A DNA stretch of 45,610 nucleotides from the NCBI GenBank assembly GCA_021805735.1, contig JAJZEE010000023.1:1-45610 (forward strand), given 5' to 3'. The DNA is from Bacillota bacterium (GTDB taxonomy: Bacteria > Bacillota > Bacilli > Alicyclobacillales > SLC66). The notes below the pieces were generated by a model, which worked only from the letters and a program-made list of their open reading frames with translations, made no database searches and was not told the DNA's origin. The translations under genes and the position numbers were made by a program. This document shows positions 35,478 through 44,881 of this stretch, piece by piece (the stretch's first letter is position 1; each line of letters opens with the position of its first letter).

Positions 35478-36337
35478 GGTTTAACAACCTGCCCCGCTTG
35501 AGGCGCCACAACAAACACATAGTCCAACTGATTCAGGTTGGCCGACGGAACAACCACCGCCGACCGCGTGATCCCCGTACCGTCCGCCACGAGCGACTGG
35601 ACCGTTCCGATCGGTATGCCGCGAGGGTAAATGTCACTAAGTCCTGAAGTTACCACGAGATCGCCCGGTTTGATCCCGCTCGCCAGTTGGGAAATGAATT
35701 GCATCGACAACAGTGCGGAGTTCGTGTGAGAACCCGCAATCACCCCATAGGCGGGTGGTCCTGTTGAAACGATTGCCGCAGACACTCCATCAGGGGTCTC
35801 CGTTGACGTGAGCAACTCCACAGTGCTGCTATACCGCGCGACCGCGACAACACGACCAACGAGCGCCCCCGACTGGTTGAGGACTGGAAAATTGCGTTGA
35901 ACGCCACTCGCGCTTCCTACAGAAATGGTCATTTGGGAATTCCACGAGAGCGGGCTGCGCCCCGTAACCTGCCCGGCGATGAGTTGAAACTGCGGAGTTC
36001 TCCCCTTGTAGCCAAGCATCTGCTTAAGAACCTGATTTTGCTGCTGTTCTTTATAGATCTGGACGCGCAGACTTGCGTCCTCATTGACCAACGCCTTGAG
36101 TTGCGCATTCTCCTCGTACATCGTCTGCAAATCGCCGATACGGGAAAAAAACGTCTCCACCTGAAAGATGGGTTGATAAAACCAGGCGCTGACCACCGAA
36201 TCTGCGTCATGAACCAATTGCTCCGGCCATGAGAGCGCAGCCAGTCGCGAACGCAAAGACACTCCGGCCAACGCCACCAAAATGATAAGCAAGGCTAGAA
36301 GACCCAGCAATCGTCCACCCGAAAACAGTCTTCCCAC
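35474..36337 (-). CDS. mreC: Rod shape-determining protein MreC
   Basis: A 287-residue bitopic protein: N-terminal membrane anchor (LLALLIILVALAGVSL), coiled coil (about 68-105, METFFSRIGDLQTMYEENAQ-like) and a double beta-barrel domain (VTGRSPLSWNSQMTISVGSA). The GTG start follows GAGAGGC. It bridges MreB and the periplasmic-side PBPs. Confidence 0.94.
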   Translation of the reverse strand: MGRLFSGGRLLGLLALLIILVALAGVSLRSRLAALSWPEQLVHDADSVVSAWFYQPIFQVETFFSRIGDLQTMYEENAQLKALVNEDASLRVQIYKEQQQNQVLKQMLGYKGRTPQFQLIAGQVTGRSPLSWNSQMTISVGSASGVQRNFPVLNQSGALVGRVVAVARYSSTVELLTSTETPDGVSAAIVSTGPPAYGVIAGSHTNSALLSMQFISQLASGIKPGDLVVTSGLSDIYPRGIPIGTVQSLVADGTGITRSAVVVPSANLNQLDYVFVVAPQAGQVVKP

Positions 36338-36364
36338 AAATGCCTCTCTCCCAACTTGGCCTCG

Positions 36365-38136
<1,772 letters not shown>

Positions 38137-38243
38137 TAGTGTACCACGTTCGCGAACTGTGCGCTCGTTCAAATTGTGATCAACCTCGCAATCCCTGTCC
38201 GTATCGTGTAAATCCGTCTCTGCCCGCCGAAAATGTTCCTGCT

Positions 38244-38322
38244 GGTCGGAGTCATATATTGCGCCCCTGCTCAGACAACGCTGTCGCTAAACTCGCGACG
38301 GGCGCAATATATGACTCCGACC
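38244..38322. repeat. Hairpin repeat, copy C (23-bp perfect stem, conserved loop)
   Basis: Arms 38244-38266 and 38300-38322 are perfect 23-nt inverted repeats (GGTCGGAGTCATATATTGCG...). The 33-nt loop matches copy A at both ends (CTGCTCAGACA ... AACTCGCGAC) but differs in the middle. The left flank CGTCTCTGCCCGCC and AAAATGTTCCTGC, and the right flank TTTTCATTCC plus TATCCCGGAAA (38400), recur around copies A and B. A further ATGGCGC/GCGCCAT hairpin lies near 38373-38392. It occupies the maf-radC gap. Confidence 0.85.
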
Positions 38323-38398
38323 TGAGCGGGCTTCGCACCGGTGAAAAACTCGCGGCGCCTTTTCATTCCCTGATGGCGCGGCGCAGCGCCATGAAAGT

Positions 38399-38971
38399 CT
38401 ATCCCGGAAACTCATAGCCTAGTTCGGTCAGAAAACGCGCGGTCAAGGCAAGCGGAAGACCGACCACGGCATAGTAATCGCCCTCGACGCGCTCGACAAA
38501 CCGCGCGCCGACTCCCTGTATACTGTAGGCGCCAGCCTTGTCAAGAGGTTCGCCCGATTGCACGTAGGAGATGACTGCATCCTCGCTCATGGGCGCCATG
38601 ACGACGTTCACGCGGCGGTGCCCAAGCCGCGACTGACCGTTCGCGTCCAGCACTGCGACGCCAGTGACTACCTCATGACGCTGGCCCTGCAGGGCGCCAA
38701 GCATACGCTTCGCGTCAGAAGGGTCCAGTGGTTTTCCATAGATCTCCCCGTCTTTCACTACGATCGTATCGGCCCCAATTACCCAGGCCTGCATCCCAGG
38801 TTGGACCACAGCTCGCGCCTTTCTGAGGGCTAACGTTTCAACTGCTTGACAAGGGTCAAAATCGACTGGAAACGTTTCATCCGCCTCAGGAGTCACCACC
38901 TCGTGTTCCACACCAATTTGCGCCAACAATTGAGTTCGTCTCGGCGAACTCGAAGCTAGAATGACCTTCAC
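38399..38971 (-). CDS. maf: Maf-family nucleotide pyrophosphatase
   Basis: A 190-residue house-cleaning pyrophosphatase for modified or non-canonical nucleotides. ASSSPRRTQLL is the N-terminal phosphate-binding motif; GADTIVVKDGEIYGKP holds the catalytic Asp. The GTG at 38971 (GGGGG 10 nt upstream) gives the usual length; the ATG at 39019 gives a longer N-terminus. The 3' end abuts the flank of hairpin copy C. Confidence 0.93.
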   Translation of the reverse strand: MKVILASSSPRRTQLLAQIGVEHEVVTPEADETFPVDFDPCQAVETLALRKARAVVQPGMQAWVIGADTIVVKDGEIYGKPLDPSDAKRMLGALQGQRHEVVTGVAVLDANGQSRLGHRRVNVVMAPMSEDAVISYVQSGEPLDKAGAYSIQGVGARFVERVEGDYYAVVGLPLALTARFLTELGYEFPG

Positions 38972-39054
38972 TTCCGAACATCCCCCGTTTGCATCCTTTT
39001 CCACTTGTACCATTCCCAAGGAAAGAACAATCTATGTTTGTCTTTGTTATCGGC

Positions 39055-39060
39055 AGTATA
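39055..39060 (-). promoter_or_regulatory. Possible -10 element for maf
   Basis: TATACT on the minus strand in the context GTGATATACTGCC, about 85 nt before the maf start. The -35 is poor. Confidence 0.25.
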
Positions 39061-39113
39061 TCACGTCTACCACTCTTGCCCACTCCTATTGTATAGGCCA
39101 GACTTCTAATGTG

Positions 39114-39144
39114 CGGCAGGTCGCCCGATCGTTTGGACCTGCCG
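39114..39144. repeat. Perfect 9-bp hairpin between spoIIB and maf
   Basis: CGGCAGGTC (39114-39122) and GACCTGCCG (39136-39144) pair around a 13-nt loop. No T-run follows on the minus strand, so a Rho-independent terminator is not supported. It could be an RNA-processing site or a protein-binding site. Confidence 0.5.
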
Positions 39145-39174
39145 TCTGACCAGCGGACCACTCGGTGTTCCCGC

Positions 39175-39540
39175 TTAACCGCGAACGAGAGCCTCATAGG
39201 CCACAAGCGCCTCGGTCAGTAGCACACGCTGTCTCTCTGCGTCAGTCTTTGACGCCCTGCCGCTTGCGTTTCTCCCCGCGCCGGCAGCAGGAAGGAGAGT
39301 GGCGCCATAGGCATTTTGCACTGCCCTATGAAATGAGCGGAGTCGCTTGCCAAGAACGTCAAGACGGTTCCATTCTCCCTTTCCAATGGCCCCAAAAACG
39401 GTCGTGGTCGCCTGTTCCCACGCCCCGAGTTGCGGCGCCTGATAACCGGCGTGGATAGCCAACAAGCCTTCCAGTACCCGCGCGTCATCGACCACCAATT
39501 GCTCCGCTCGCTTAACCGCGCTTGGGGCAAGCCCTGTCAT
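39175..39540 (-). pseudogene. Likely C-terminal part of a SpoIIB-like protein, out of frame
   Basis: A 121-codon frame (MTGLAPSAVKRAEQLVVDD...) of mostly helical composition. Its ATG overlaps the stop of the SPOR gene. The frame is open back to 39576, where the overlapping codons (Y-V-R-S-W-T-L-P-G-K-T-L) continue the SPOR-domain protein better than its own end does. B. subtilis SpoIIB has a helical C-terminal region after the SPOR domain. I read this as the same gene shifted by one base, though a real separate coupled gene is possible. Confidence 0.55.
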
Positions 39541-40328
39541 GGGCAGTGTCTTTCCTGGCAGAGTCCACGAACGCACATAAAAGGCGCCTCAGCATGCTGC
39601 AAGTAACTTTCAAATGGTGCATTCGTTACGCCAGATGCTACTGGCGCAAACAACAGGATGTATGGGGGTCCCGCCGATACAAAGGCCCGCACACCGCTGG
39701 CCCGCAGGTCGTTCACTTGCGCAACCGCTCGGGCGCGCGTGGCAAACTCGCCGCCTTCATACATCAATGTCGACACTGCTGGGGTAACCAGAGCCGAGAG
39801 TTGCGTGGATGCGGCGACTGCTGGAGTAACGTTCACGGTAACCGCCAGATTCGCCCCAGACGCGGCCCATGTTCCGGCTGCGCGGGCGTTGGTTTGTGGC
39901 TGCGCCGGTGCAGAGAGATTCCCTGTCGCCCCGTGCACGAAGGCGATCAACAGCGCGCCAAGCGTGACGCCAGTTGACAACGCAGCGAAAGCGACCTCCC
40001 GCAACCGGGGCAGACTGACAGCCGATCGCAACAGATCCAGCGGAGACCAGTTCCCCCGTTTGGCGGCGCCCGCGCGGCCGCCGCGAGGCGCGAACCGCCC
40101 GTGCGTCGCCCGCGATCGCCGCGCGGGCGGCGGACCCAATCGCAGCCCGGGCGCATTATCGTAAGCGCTGGCCGCTTCACGCGCATGGTGGAGCAAGTCT
40201 TCCAACCCTCTATCGTTCACGGTAATTGTGTCGCCCGAACCTTGCCCCGGTTGCGATTCGGTCGGCGTCTTGATCTGTCCTGTCTGCGAATCGAGATGAA
40301 ACGTCAATTTGTACGTCAACTCTATCAC
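39537..40328 (-). CDS. spoIIB: SpoIIB-like SPOR-domain membrane protein (frame probably broken at the 3' end)
   Basis: 263 codons: cytoplasmic N-terminal part (about 1-115) with an Arg-rich stretch, one membrane segment (EVAFAALSTGVTLGALLIAF), a Thr/Ala-rich linker and a SPOR-like domain (YEGGEFATRARAVAQVNDLR, ASGVRAFVS) for binding denuded peptidoglycan. It sits upstream of maf-radC-mreB, exactly where B. subtilis has spoIIB, which helps engulfment. The last 14 codons (CVRGLCQERHCP) look unnatural; adding one T to TTTT at 39578-39581 would fuse it to the next frame. Confidence 0.75.
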   Translation of the reverse strand: MIELTYKLTFHLDSQTGQIKTPTESQPGQGSGDTITVNDRGLEDLLHHAREAASAYDNAPGLRLGPPPARRSRATHGRFAPRGGRAGAAKRGNWSPLDLLRSAVSLPRLREVAFAALSTGVTLGALLIAFVHGATGNLSAPAQPQTNARAAGTWAASGANLAVTVNVTPAVAASTQLSALVTPAVSTLMYEGGEFATRARAVAQVNDLRASGVRAFVSAGPPYILLFAPVASGVTNAPFESYLQHAEAPFMCVRGLCQERHCP

Positions 40329-40508
40329 CCACTGACTCTGATTGAATACTAGTAGACTCTATGAGCGACAAAGCGAATCTATGAATACCCGAACCCGCGA
40401 CGTTCCCATTGACCTCTCCTCGCAGGCCTGTCTTCGTTCAAAGGTTTGCCTAGTCTGAGCCCGTCCACCGTCTCATAAGATGTAGCGATCAAGGAGGGAG
40501 AACCACCG
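40329..40508. other. Divergent promoter region between spoIIB and the antiporter gene
   Basis: 180 nt between divergent genes. AAGGAGGGAG at 40493-40502 is the ribosome site of the antiporter gene. I could not fix promoter hexamers with confidence, and no RNA gene is evident. Confidence 0.4.
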
Positions 40509-41711
40509 ATGCTCACATCGCCATTTTTAACATTTGCGACTGTGTTTGTGATTGCATTTGCGATGCCAGTTCTTGCCCTGGCGATCCCTAAGCTGAGGCT
40601 GCCCACGGCTATTCTCGAAATTGCCTGCGGAGTGCTGGTTGGCGCGGGGGGCTTTCGCATCGTACTGCCCCCTGACTGGTTGCGGGTCGTCACCAGGATC
40701 GGACTTCTCTACCTCATGTTTCTCGCGGGTCTCGAAATCCGGTTGCCAACCGGGCGGCGCGATAATCCAGGCAAATCTGCGCACGCCGGCGTCACCCTCC
40801 CTCTGTTTTACGGAGCTGTCGTGAGTCTCGCGATCACAGTGGCGTTGGCGCTGGCCGCGAGCCATGCGTTGGCGTACTTTGGCATGACCCGAAATCCAAA
40901 TCTGACCGCGCTCATACTGTCCACGACGTCCCTTGGCGTGGTCGTGCCCATTCTCAAAGAAACGGAACTTATCGACCGGCCATTTGGTCAACTCCTGCTT
41001 CTGTCCGCGCTGCTGGCCGATTTCTCCACGGTGGTTGCCGCTTCGTTTGTCCTGCAGGGTCACGCCAGTCCAAAGGGCTCCCTTCTCGTACAACTCTCCG
41101 TGCTCAGCATCCTGGCGATCCTGCTGTACAGCGCAGGAAAGGTTATACTGCGTCATCTGAATCTGCGGCAGCGCATCGTGCGGGTGTCACAGTTGGGCGT
41201 GCGGGGGGCGCTGGCCATCATGGCAATCTGTGGCGCGGCGGCGCTATGGTTGCATGCAGAAGTGATATTGGGTGGATTCGTAGGGGGTCTCGTCTGCTCT
41301 TTATTGGCGGAGGAAAAGCACGAGGCATTGCGGGAAAAACTGGAGATCGTTGGCTATTCGCTATTCTTGCCGTTATTTTTCATCACCGTGGGCATGGAAC
41401 TCGATTTGAGCCACGTGAGCTTCGCCTCGGTTCTCATGGATCTGCCGCTGTACGCGGCGATCGCTTTCCTGGTCAAGATTGGCGCCGCCACTGCGTTCCT
41501 TCCCTTTCTGTCAAAGCGCCAGACAGCCGCGGCGGGCGTGCTCATGTCAACGAGATTTACGCTCGTCGTCGCAGTGGCCACATTGGCGGCGCGCGGCGGA
41601 ATTATCGACGGAACCGAGGAAGGGTTGTTGATCGCCACGGCCATGGTCACCGTCCTGATCGCCCCGCCCCTGTTTTCCCTGCTGCAAAGTCCAGTTCGGC
41701 AGACCGTCTGA
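40509..41711 (+). CDS. Cation:proton antiporter, CPA2/Kef-type membrane domain
   Basis: A 400-residue polytopic protein with about 11-12 hydrophobic segments and Na+/H+ exchanger features: LRLPTAILEIACGVLVGAGG at the start, GLLYLMFLAGLEIRLP, and a proposed ion-site region LLLSALLADFSTVV. It lacks the cytoplasmic TrkA-N domain of full Kef proteins. It stands alone on the plus strand with a strong ribosome site (AGGAGGGAG). It probably exchanges Na+ or K+ for protons; ion specificity cannot be read from the sequence. Confidence 0.9.
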   Translation: MLTSPFLTFATVFVIAFAMPVLALAIPKLRLPTAILEIACGVLVGAGGFRIVLPPDWLRVVTRIGLLYLMFLAGLEIRLPTGRRDNPGKSAHAGVTLPLFYGAVVSLAITVALALAASHALAYFGMTRNPNLTALILSTTSLGVVVPILKETELIDRPFGQLLLLSALLADFSTVVAASFVLQGHASPKGSLLVQLSVLSILAILLYSAGKVILRHLNLRQRIVRVSQLGVRGALAIMAICGAAALWLHAEVILGGFVGGLVCSLLAEEKHEALREKLEIVGYSLFLPLFFITVGMELDLSHVSFASVLMDLPLYAAIAFLVKIGAATAFLPFLSKRQTAAAGVLMSTRFTLVVAVATLAARGGIIDGTEEGLLIATAMVTVLIAPPLFSLLQSPVRQTV

Positions 41712-41817
41712 TCACTGCTGCACGCCGATCGGGGGGTGGCGGTGTCTCTTCGGTCATAAACAGGCACGGCCTCCGCCCACGAGGGGATGAAGACCGCGTC
41801 CTGAGCAAGCTGTCATA

Positions 41818-42147
41818 TCATTTGTGTCGCGCCACGGCGTCTGCGAGCGCGGGAACCCGAATCGAGCCATGAGACGCATCCCACACAACATCCCCATTTT
41901 TCACTAGCATAACCTGCGGGGACGCATGCTTCACGCGCAATCGATCAGCAAGCCAGAGAGACAATGGCCTTGACTCAATAACCTTAACCATCAAGATGGG
42001 AACTTCGTGTTTCCTGTCAAACTCGTCTACCTCCTGGTAGGCTCTGGCGCTGACAGGTCAGGTGGTGCTGTGCTTGAAGAGAAGATATAAGCCGTCAGTT
42101 CCTGTCGCGGCGCTCGTCCACTCATCTTGCGTCGAAATCTCGATCAT
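41818..42147 (-). CDS. ytxJ: YtxJ-family thioredoxin-like protein with in-frame TGA at the active-site Cys position; candidate selenoprotein
   Basis: Reading from ATG 42147, 29 codons (MIEISTQDEW..., LYLLFKHSTT) are followed by TGA (42060-42058) and then 79 codons in the same frame (PVSARAYQEVDEF..., PVSARAY, PLSLWLADRLRVKHASPQVM, LVKNGDVVWDASH) to TGA at 41818. YtxJ (DUF2847, bacillithiol system) proteins have HSTTCPIS here with the single conserved Cys; the TGA replaces that Cys exactly. Everything else is intact, at the family length (109 aa). A SECIS-like hairpin follows the TGA. Ribosome site AAAGGA lies 11-12 nt upstream. Likely selenocysteine at position 30; otherwise a one-base nonsense mutation (TGC to TGA) or sequence error. 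Confidence 0.75.
42013..42060 (-). promoter_or_regulatory. Candidate bacterial SECIS element after the ytxJ TGA
   Basis: On the minus strand the base after TGA begins CCTGTCA (42057-42051), which pairs perfectly with TGACAGG (42019-42013). Inside, CTACC (42040-42036) pairs with GGTAG (42031-42027) around the tetraloop AGGA. The apical loop begins 22 nt after TGA, within the 16-37 nt range known for bacterial SECIS, and has G in its second position, as the consensus asks. The architecture recalls E. coli fdhF. Function is inferred. Confidence 0.65.
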
Positions 42148-42222
42148 GACACGCCACATCCTTTGCCATAGCAGGTTAGATTCGCACGGCGGCCCATCTG
42201 CGGGCACACTCTCCAGTATACC

Positions 42223-42247
42223 AAAAAAGGGGAGCCGCGGCTCCCAA
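42223..42247 (-). terminator. Rho-independent terminator after the YabE-like gene
   Basis: On the minus strand GGGAGCC-GC-GGCTCCC is a strong GC hairpin followed by CTTTTTT. It ends the yabE-like transcript and precedes ytxJ, so ytxJ should have its own promoter in the 75 nt between. Confidence 0.85.
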
Positions 42248-42316
42248 CATGTCTAATACGGCGCTGTCCATCCCTTGTGTTTACCCGTTCAGCCAATTGG
42301 ACGATATGATCTCTGA

Positions 42317-43297
42317 CTAATGCCCCAATATGTAAACCTTTACGACTTGCCGTCCAAAATCGATGGCTTGGCTGACCGAGTTGTAACACAAATCGATGCG
42401 ATACCCCTGAATTGCTCCCCCCGTGTCATTGGCAACGCCATATCCATAACCGGGAATGTACAGCTTCGTTCCCAAAGGAATCACGCTGGGATCGACCGCA
42501 ACGTCTCCGTACCCCGCCGGAGCCCCCGTGGCCGTAAAACCGCCCGGACTGGAATAAGCTGTAGCCACGACAGTGAGCACTTCATTTGCAACGAGTGACG
42601 CGTCGCTGCGGGCTGTGACCGGCGCCTGTTGCTGCGCGGTGCCCACGTCGATGAGTTCCGTCACCGGTTGCTGGATCACGCGCCTCTGACTCCGCGTCAT
42701 GACCAACTTGCCGTTTACGTAAAACTTGCGCGTTACGATGCGCGCCATGCCATTTTGACCTGATCGCGCCACCACATCTGTACCCGCCTGATACGCGCTG
42801 GACGGTTGTCTCTGGATCGCATAAGGCAGCGTCAGCGACTCCGTATCCACCACTGTCTTGCGTCGGGTAATGGTGACGCGCATGCCGACCCGTATGGGGG
42901 CGCTAGTCGGCGCATTCAGTATATCTCCCTTGGCAAGGCGGATTCGCAACGATTGCAGAAGCTCTCCAACCGTGTTTGCCAGAGTGTGCACCTCGACCGG
43001 AGCTTTCGCTCCGTCGCGCAAAGTAATTGCATTTGCCTTCTTTACGACGATCTTCATTCCGTTTTGAAGTAGTGTCGCTCTTGCTGGTTCGACCAAATCG
43101 TAATCCGTCACGTGGACGCCCTGCTGCGCCAGAAACTGCGCCACCGTTTCACCGGCAAACGTGCCTTCCTGACTTGCGTGACCATTGACCACCACGTCAA
43201 CGGACTTGTATGAACTCATGCCCGTCGTTAGTCCAAGCGCTACAAGCGCCGCTGACGTCACCATCAGTCCATACTTGGTTCGGTGGAACTTCTGCAC
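42317..43297 (-). CDS. YabE-like cell-wall protein with G5 and 3D domains
   Basis: About 326 residues: N-terminal membrane/signal segment (GLMVTSAALVALGLTTG), two ubiquitin-like DUF348 repeats (VDVVVNGHASQEGTFAGETV and KIVVKKANAITLRDGAKAPV), a G5 domain (about 150-235) and a C-terminal 3D domain (VVATAYS, DVAVDPSVIPLGTKLYIPGY, GYRIDLCY) with the three Asp expected for a lytic transglycosylase-like fold. It likely cleaves peptidoglycan outside the cell. The GTG at 43297 follows GAGG by 7 nt. Confidence 0.88.
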   Translation of the reverse strand: MQKFHRTKYGLMVTSAALVALGLTTGMSSYKSVDVVVNGHASQEGTFAGETVAQFLAQQGVHVTDYDLVEPARATLLQNGMKIVVKKANAITLRDGAKAPVEVHTLANTVGELLQSLRIRLAKGDILNAPTSAPIRVGMRVTITRRKTVVDTESLTLPYAIQRQPSSAYQAGTDVVARSGQNGMARIVTRKFYVNGKLVMTRSQRRVIQQPVTELIDVGTAQQQAPVTARSDASLVANEVLTVVATAYSSPGGFTATGAPAGYGDVAVDPSVIPLGTKLYIPGYGYGVANDTGGAIQGYRIDLCYNSVSQAIDFGRQVVKVYILGH

Positions 43298-43393
43298 CTG
43301 ACCACCTCTTTTCACGTATGAAAAACCTACGGAAAAGGGGCAAAGCACCAGACAGCGCCAACTGCCTTTAAAGCTAATTTCAAGCTAGACAGT

Positions 43394-43422
43394 AGTATAG
43401 CCCGCAAACGCAAGATATGCAA
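43394..43422 (-). promoter_or_regulatory. Sigma-A-type promoter of the YabE-like gene
   Basis: TTGCAT, 17-nt spacer, TATACT on the minus strand, about 95 nt before the GTG start. Good -10, moderate -35, correct spacing. It separates this gene from the pilin-like gene upstream. Confidence 0.55.
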
Positions 43423-43475
43423 TGGCAGCGGATGGCAACACGCGGTTAGCGGTGCTGCGCGCGGCTGCAGGGATG

Positions 43476-44747
43476 CTATCCACTTACGGTGGAACTGGAA
43501 GGGATGAGCGTCACACCGCCGCCAGCGGCGCCAAACTGAAGGGTCACTGTACCAAGACAGCTGGTTGGAATTGTAATCGGTCCGGGTACAAACGAGCTCA
43601 CCCCTCCGTGAACTCTTCCGTAAACAGTCACGTTTTGCCCGTCTGGCGAGTTTGGCCCGATTGGCCCGATTGCCGTGAGCCCTTTGGTAATGTTTCCGAA
43701 AACCACTTCATTGGTTCCCGTTGCGATAAGGTGACCAAATACATTACCCCAGATCGTCACATTATTCCCTGTGATAACAACGTCCGGATTCGATTTCCCC
43801 GGTTCGACATTTCCGAAGATGTTAACATCGTTTCCTGTTATGACAAGGTTCCCCTTTATATTATTTGTGACAGTGACGTTATTTCCTGTAATGAGCGCAC
43901 AGTGGGTTTTGCCATAAATGACTGCACCAGATCCCGCCACGATTAATGGGCCTCCAATGTTTCCAAAGACGATCACATTGTTTCCAGACACGATGGCCGT
44001 TCCCTTAACGTCGCCAAACGTCCAATTGTTATTGCCGGTAACGATAAGATTGCGGTAAGAGGGAGCATCCTTAAAAAACCCGACGGCGTTGTTGCTCCCC
44101 TTAACCCAAGTGCTCGCATTGTCACCCGGCGACACGAAAACATTGCCATTGCTAGAGATCTCTCGCAGATTGGGAAATCCGCTGACCGTAGCCGTCGAAC
44201 CGTTCACCGACACCGTACCCAGACCGTTCCCTGACATGGATATTGCGGCTCCCCCTGTTCCTGATATTGACACGCCAGCAAACCCGCTCGCGTTTTTTGC
44301 GGAGACTTGGGAAAACGCCGAACCGGAGACAGGCAGTTGGGCATCCAGTGCCAGACTGACCGTCGCACCTTCGAAGAAGCCGCTCGAACTGATGCGCAGC
44401 GTATTCGCGGTAGTCGACTCAACCGATACACTGGCGCTAAATGGCGGTGACGACAACGACCCCAAATCTGCATTGACCAAGTTCACCAACTGAAGGTTAG
44501 TGGCAGGGGGCGAGGGCGTGAACAATTCATAATCGATAAGTTCCACTGCGGAATCAATGCCCATGCGGGCGTTGTATAAGGCCTGTGTATGTTCACGGTT
44601 AAAGAGCACGGATTGCGCGGACTGCAATGTAAAAGACAAAATGCTGGCGGTCAGGAGCGACAGCACAAGCGCTATCCCAACCACGCCAAGCAAAGTCGCG
44701 CCGGTTTCACGCTGGTCCGGCTGACACGCGAAACGTCTCCAGTCCAT
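43476..44747 (-). CDS. PilX-like pilus/envelope protein with a beta-solenoid repeat domain
   Basis: About 423 residues. An N-terminal membrane helix (GATLLGVVGIALVLSLLTAS) like PilX is followed by an extracytoplasmic region and, from about residue 215 to 380, at least seven degenerate repeats of about 16-19 residues around the pattern (I/V)xGNNVxxFGNIxG (e.g. VIVFGNIGGPLIVAG, VTGNDVNIFGNV-like, VTIWGNVFGHLIATG). These suggest a right-handed beta-solenoid. Only one Cys in this part. The ATG at 44747 follows GGAGG by 8 nt. Probably surface-exposed; role unknown. Confidence 0.7.
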   Translation of the reverse strand: MDWRRFACQPDQRETGATLLGVVGIALVLSLLTASILSFTLQSAQSVLFNREHTQALYNARMGIDSAVELIDYELFTPSPPATNLQLVNLVNADLGSLSSPPFSASVSVESTTANTLRISSSGFFEGATVSLALDAQLPVSGSAFSQVSAKNASGFAGVSISGTGGAAISMSGNGLGTVSVNGSTATVSGFPNLREISSNGNVFVSPGDNASTWVKGSNNAVGFFKDAPSYRNLIVTGNNNWTFGDVKGTAIVSGNNVIVFGNIGGPLIVAGSGAVIYGKTHCALITGNNVTVTNNIKGNLVITGNDVNIFGNVEPGKSNPDVVITGNNVTIWGNVFGHLIATGTNEVVFGNITKGLTAIGPIGPNSPDGQNVTVYGRVHGGVSSFVPGPITIPTSCLGTVTLQFGAAGGGVTLIPSSSTVSG

Positions 44748-44881
44748 CCCCTCAACCTCCCCAAACACCAGGTTGTGAACCGTGCAAATCCGGGCTGGTC
44801 TATCTCGCCGCGCGATCGACGTCTGGACAGAACCCGATATTCATAATCACCTGCGACTTGATAACCGAAGACCGCGCGTGT

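Noticed and set aside
39114-39144. Rho-independent terminator
   Set aside because: The hairpin is strong, but no T-run follows on the transcribed strand.
42144-42389. 81-codon minus-strand frame overlapping the terminator after the YabE-like gene
   Set aside because: It runs through a strong terminator and into the YabE-like gene in another frame, with no ribosome site.
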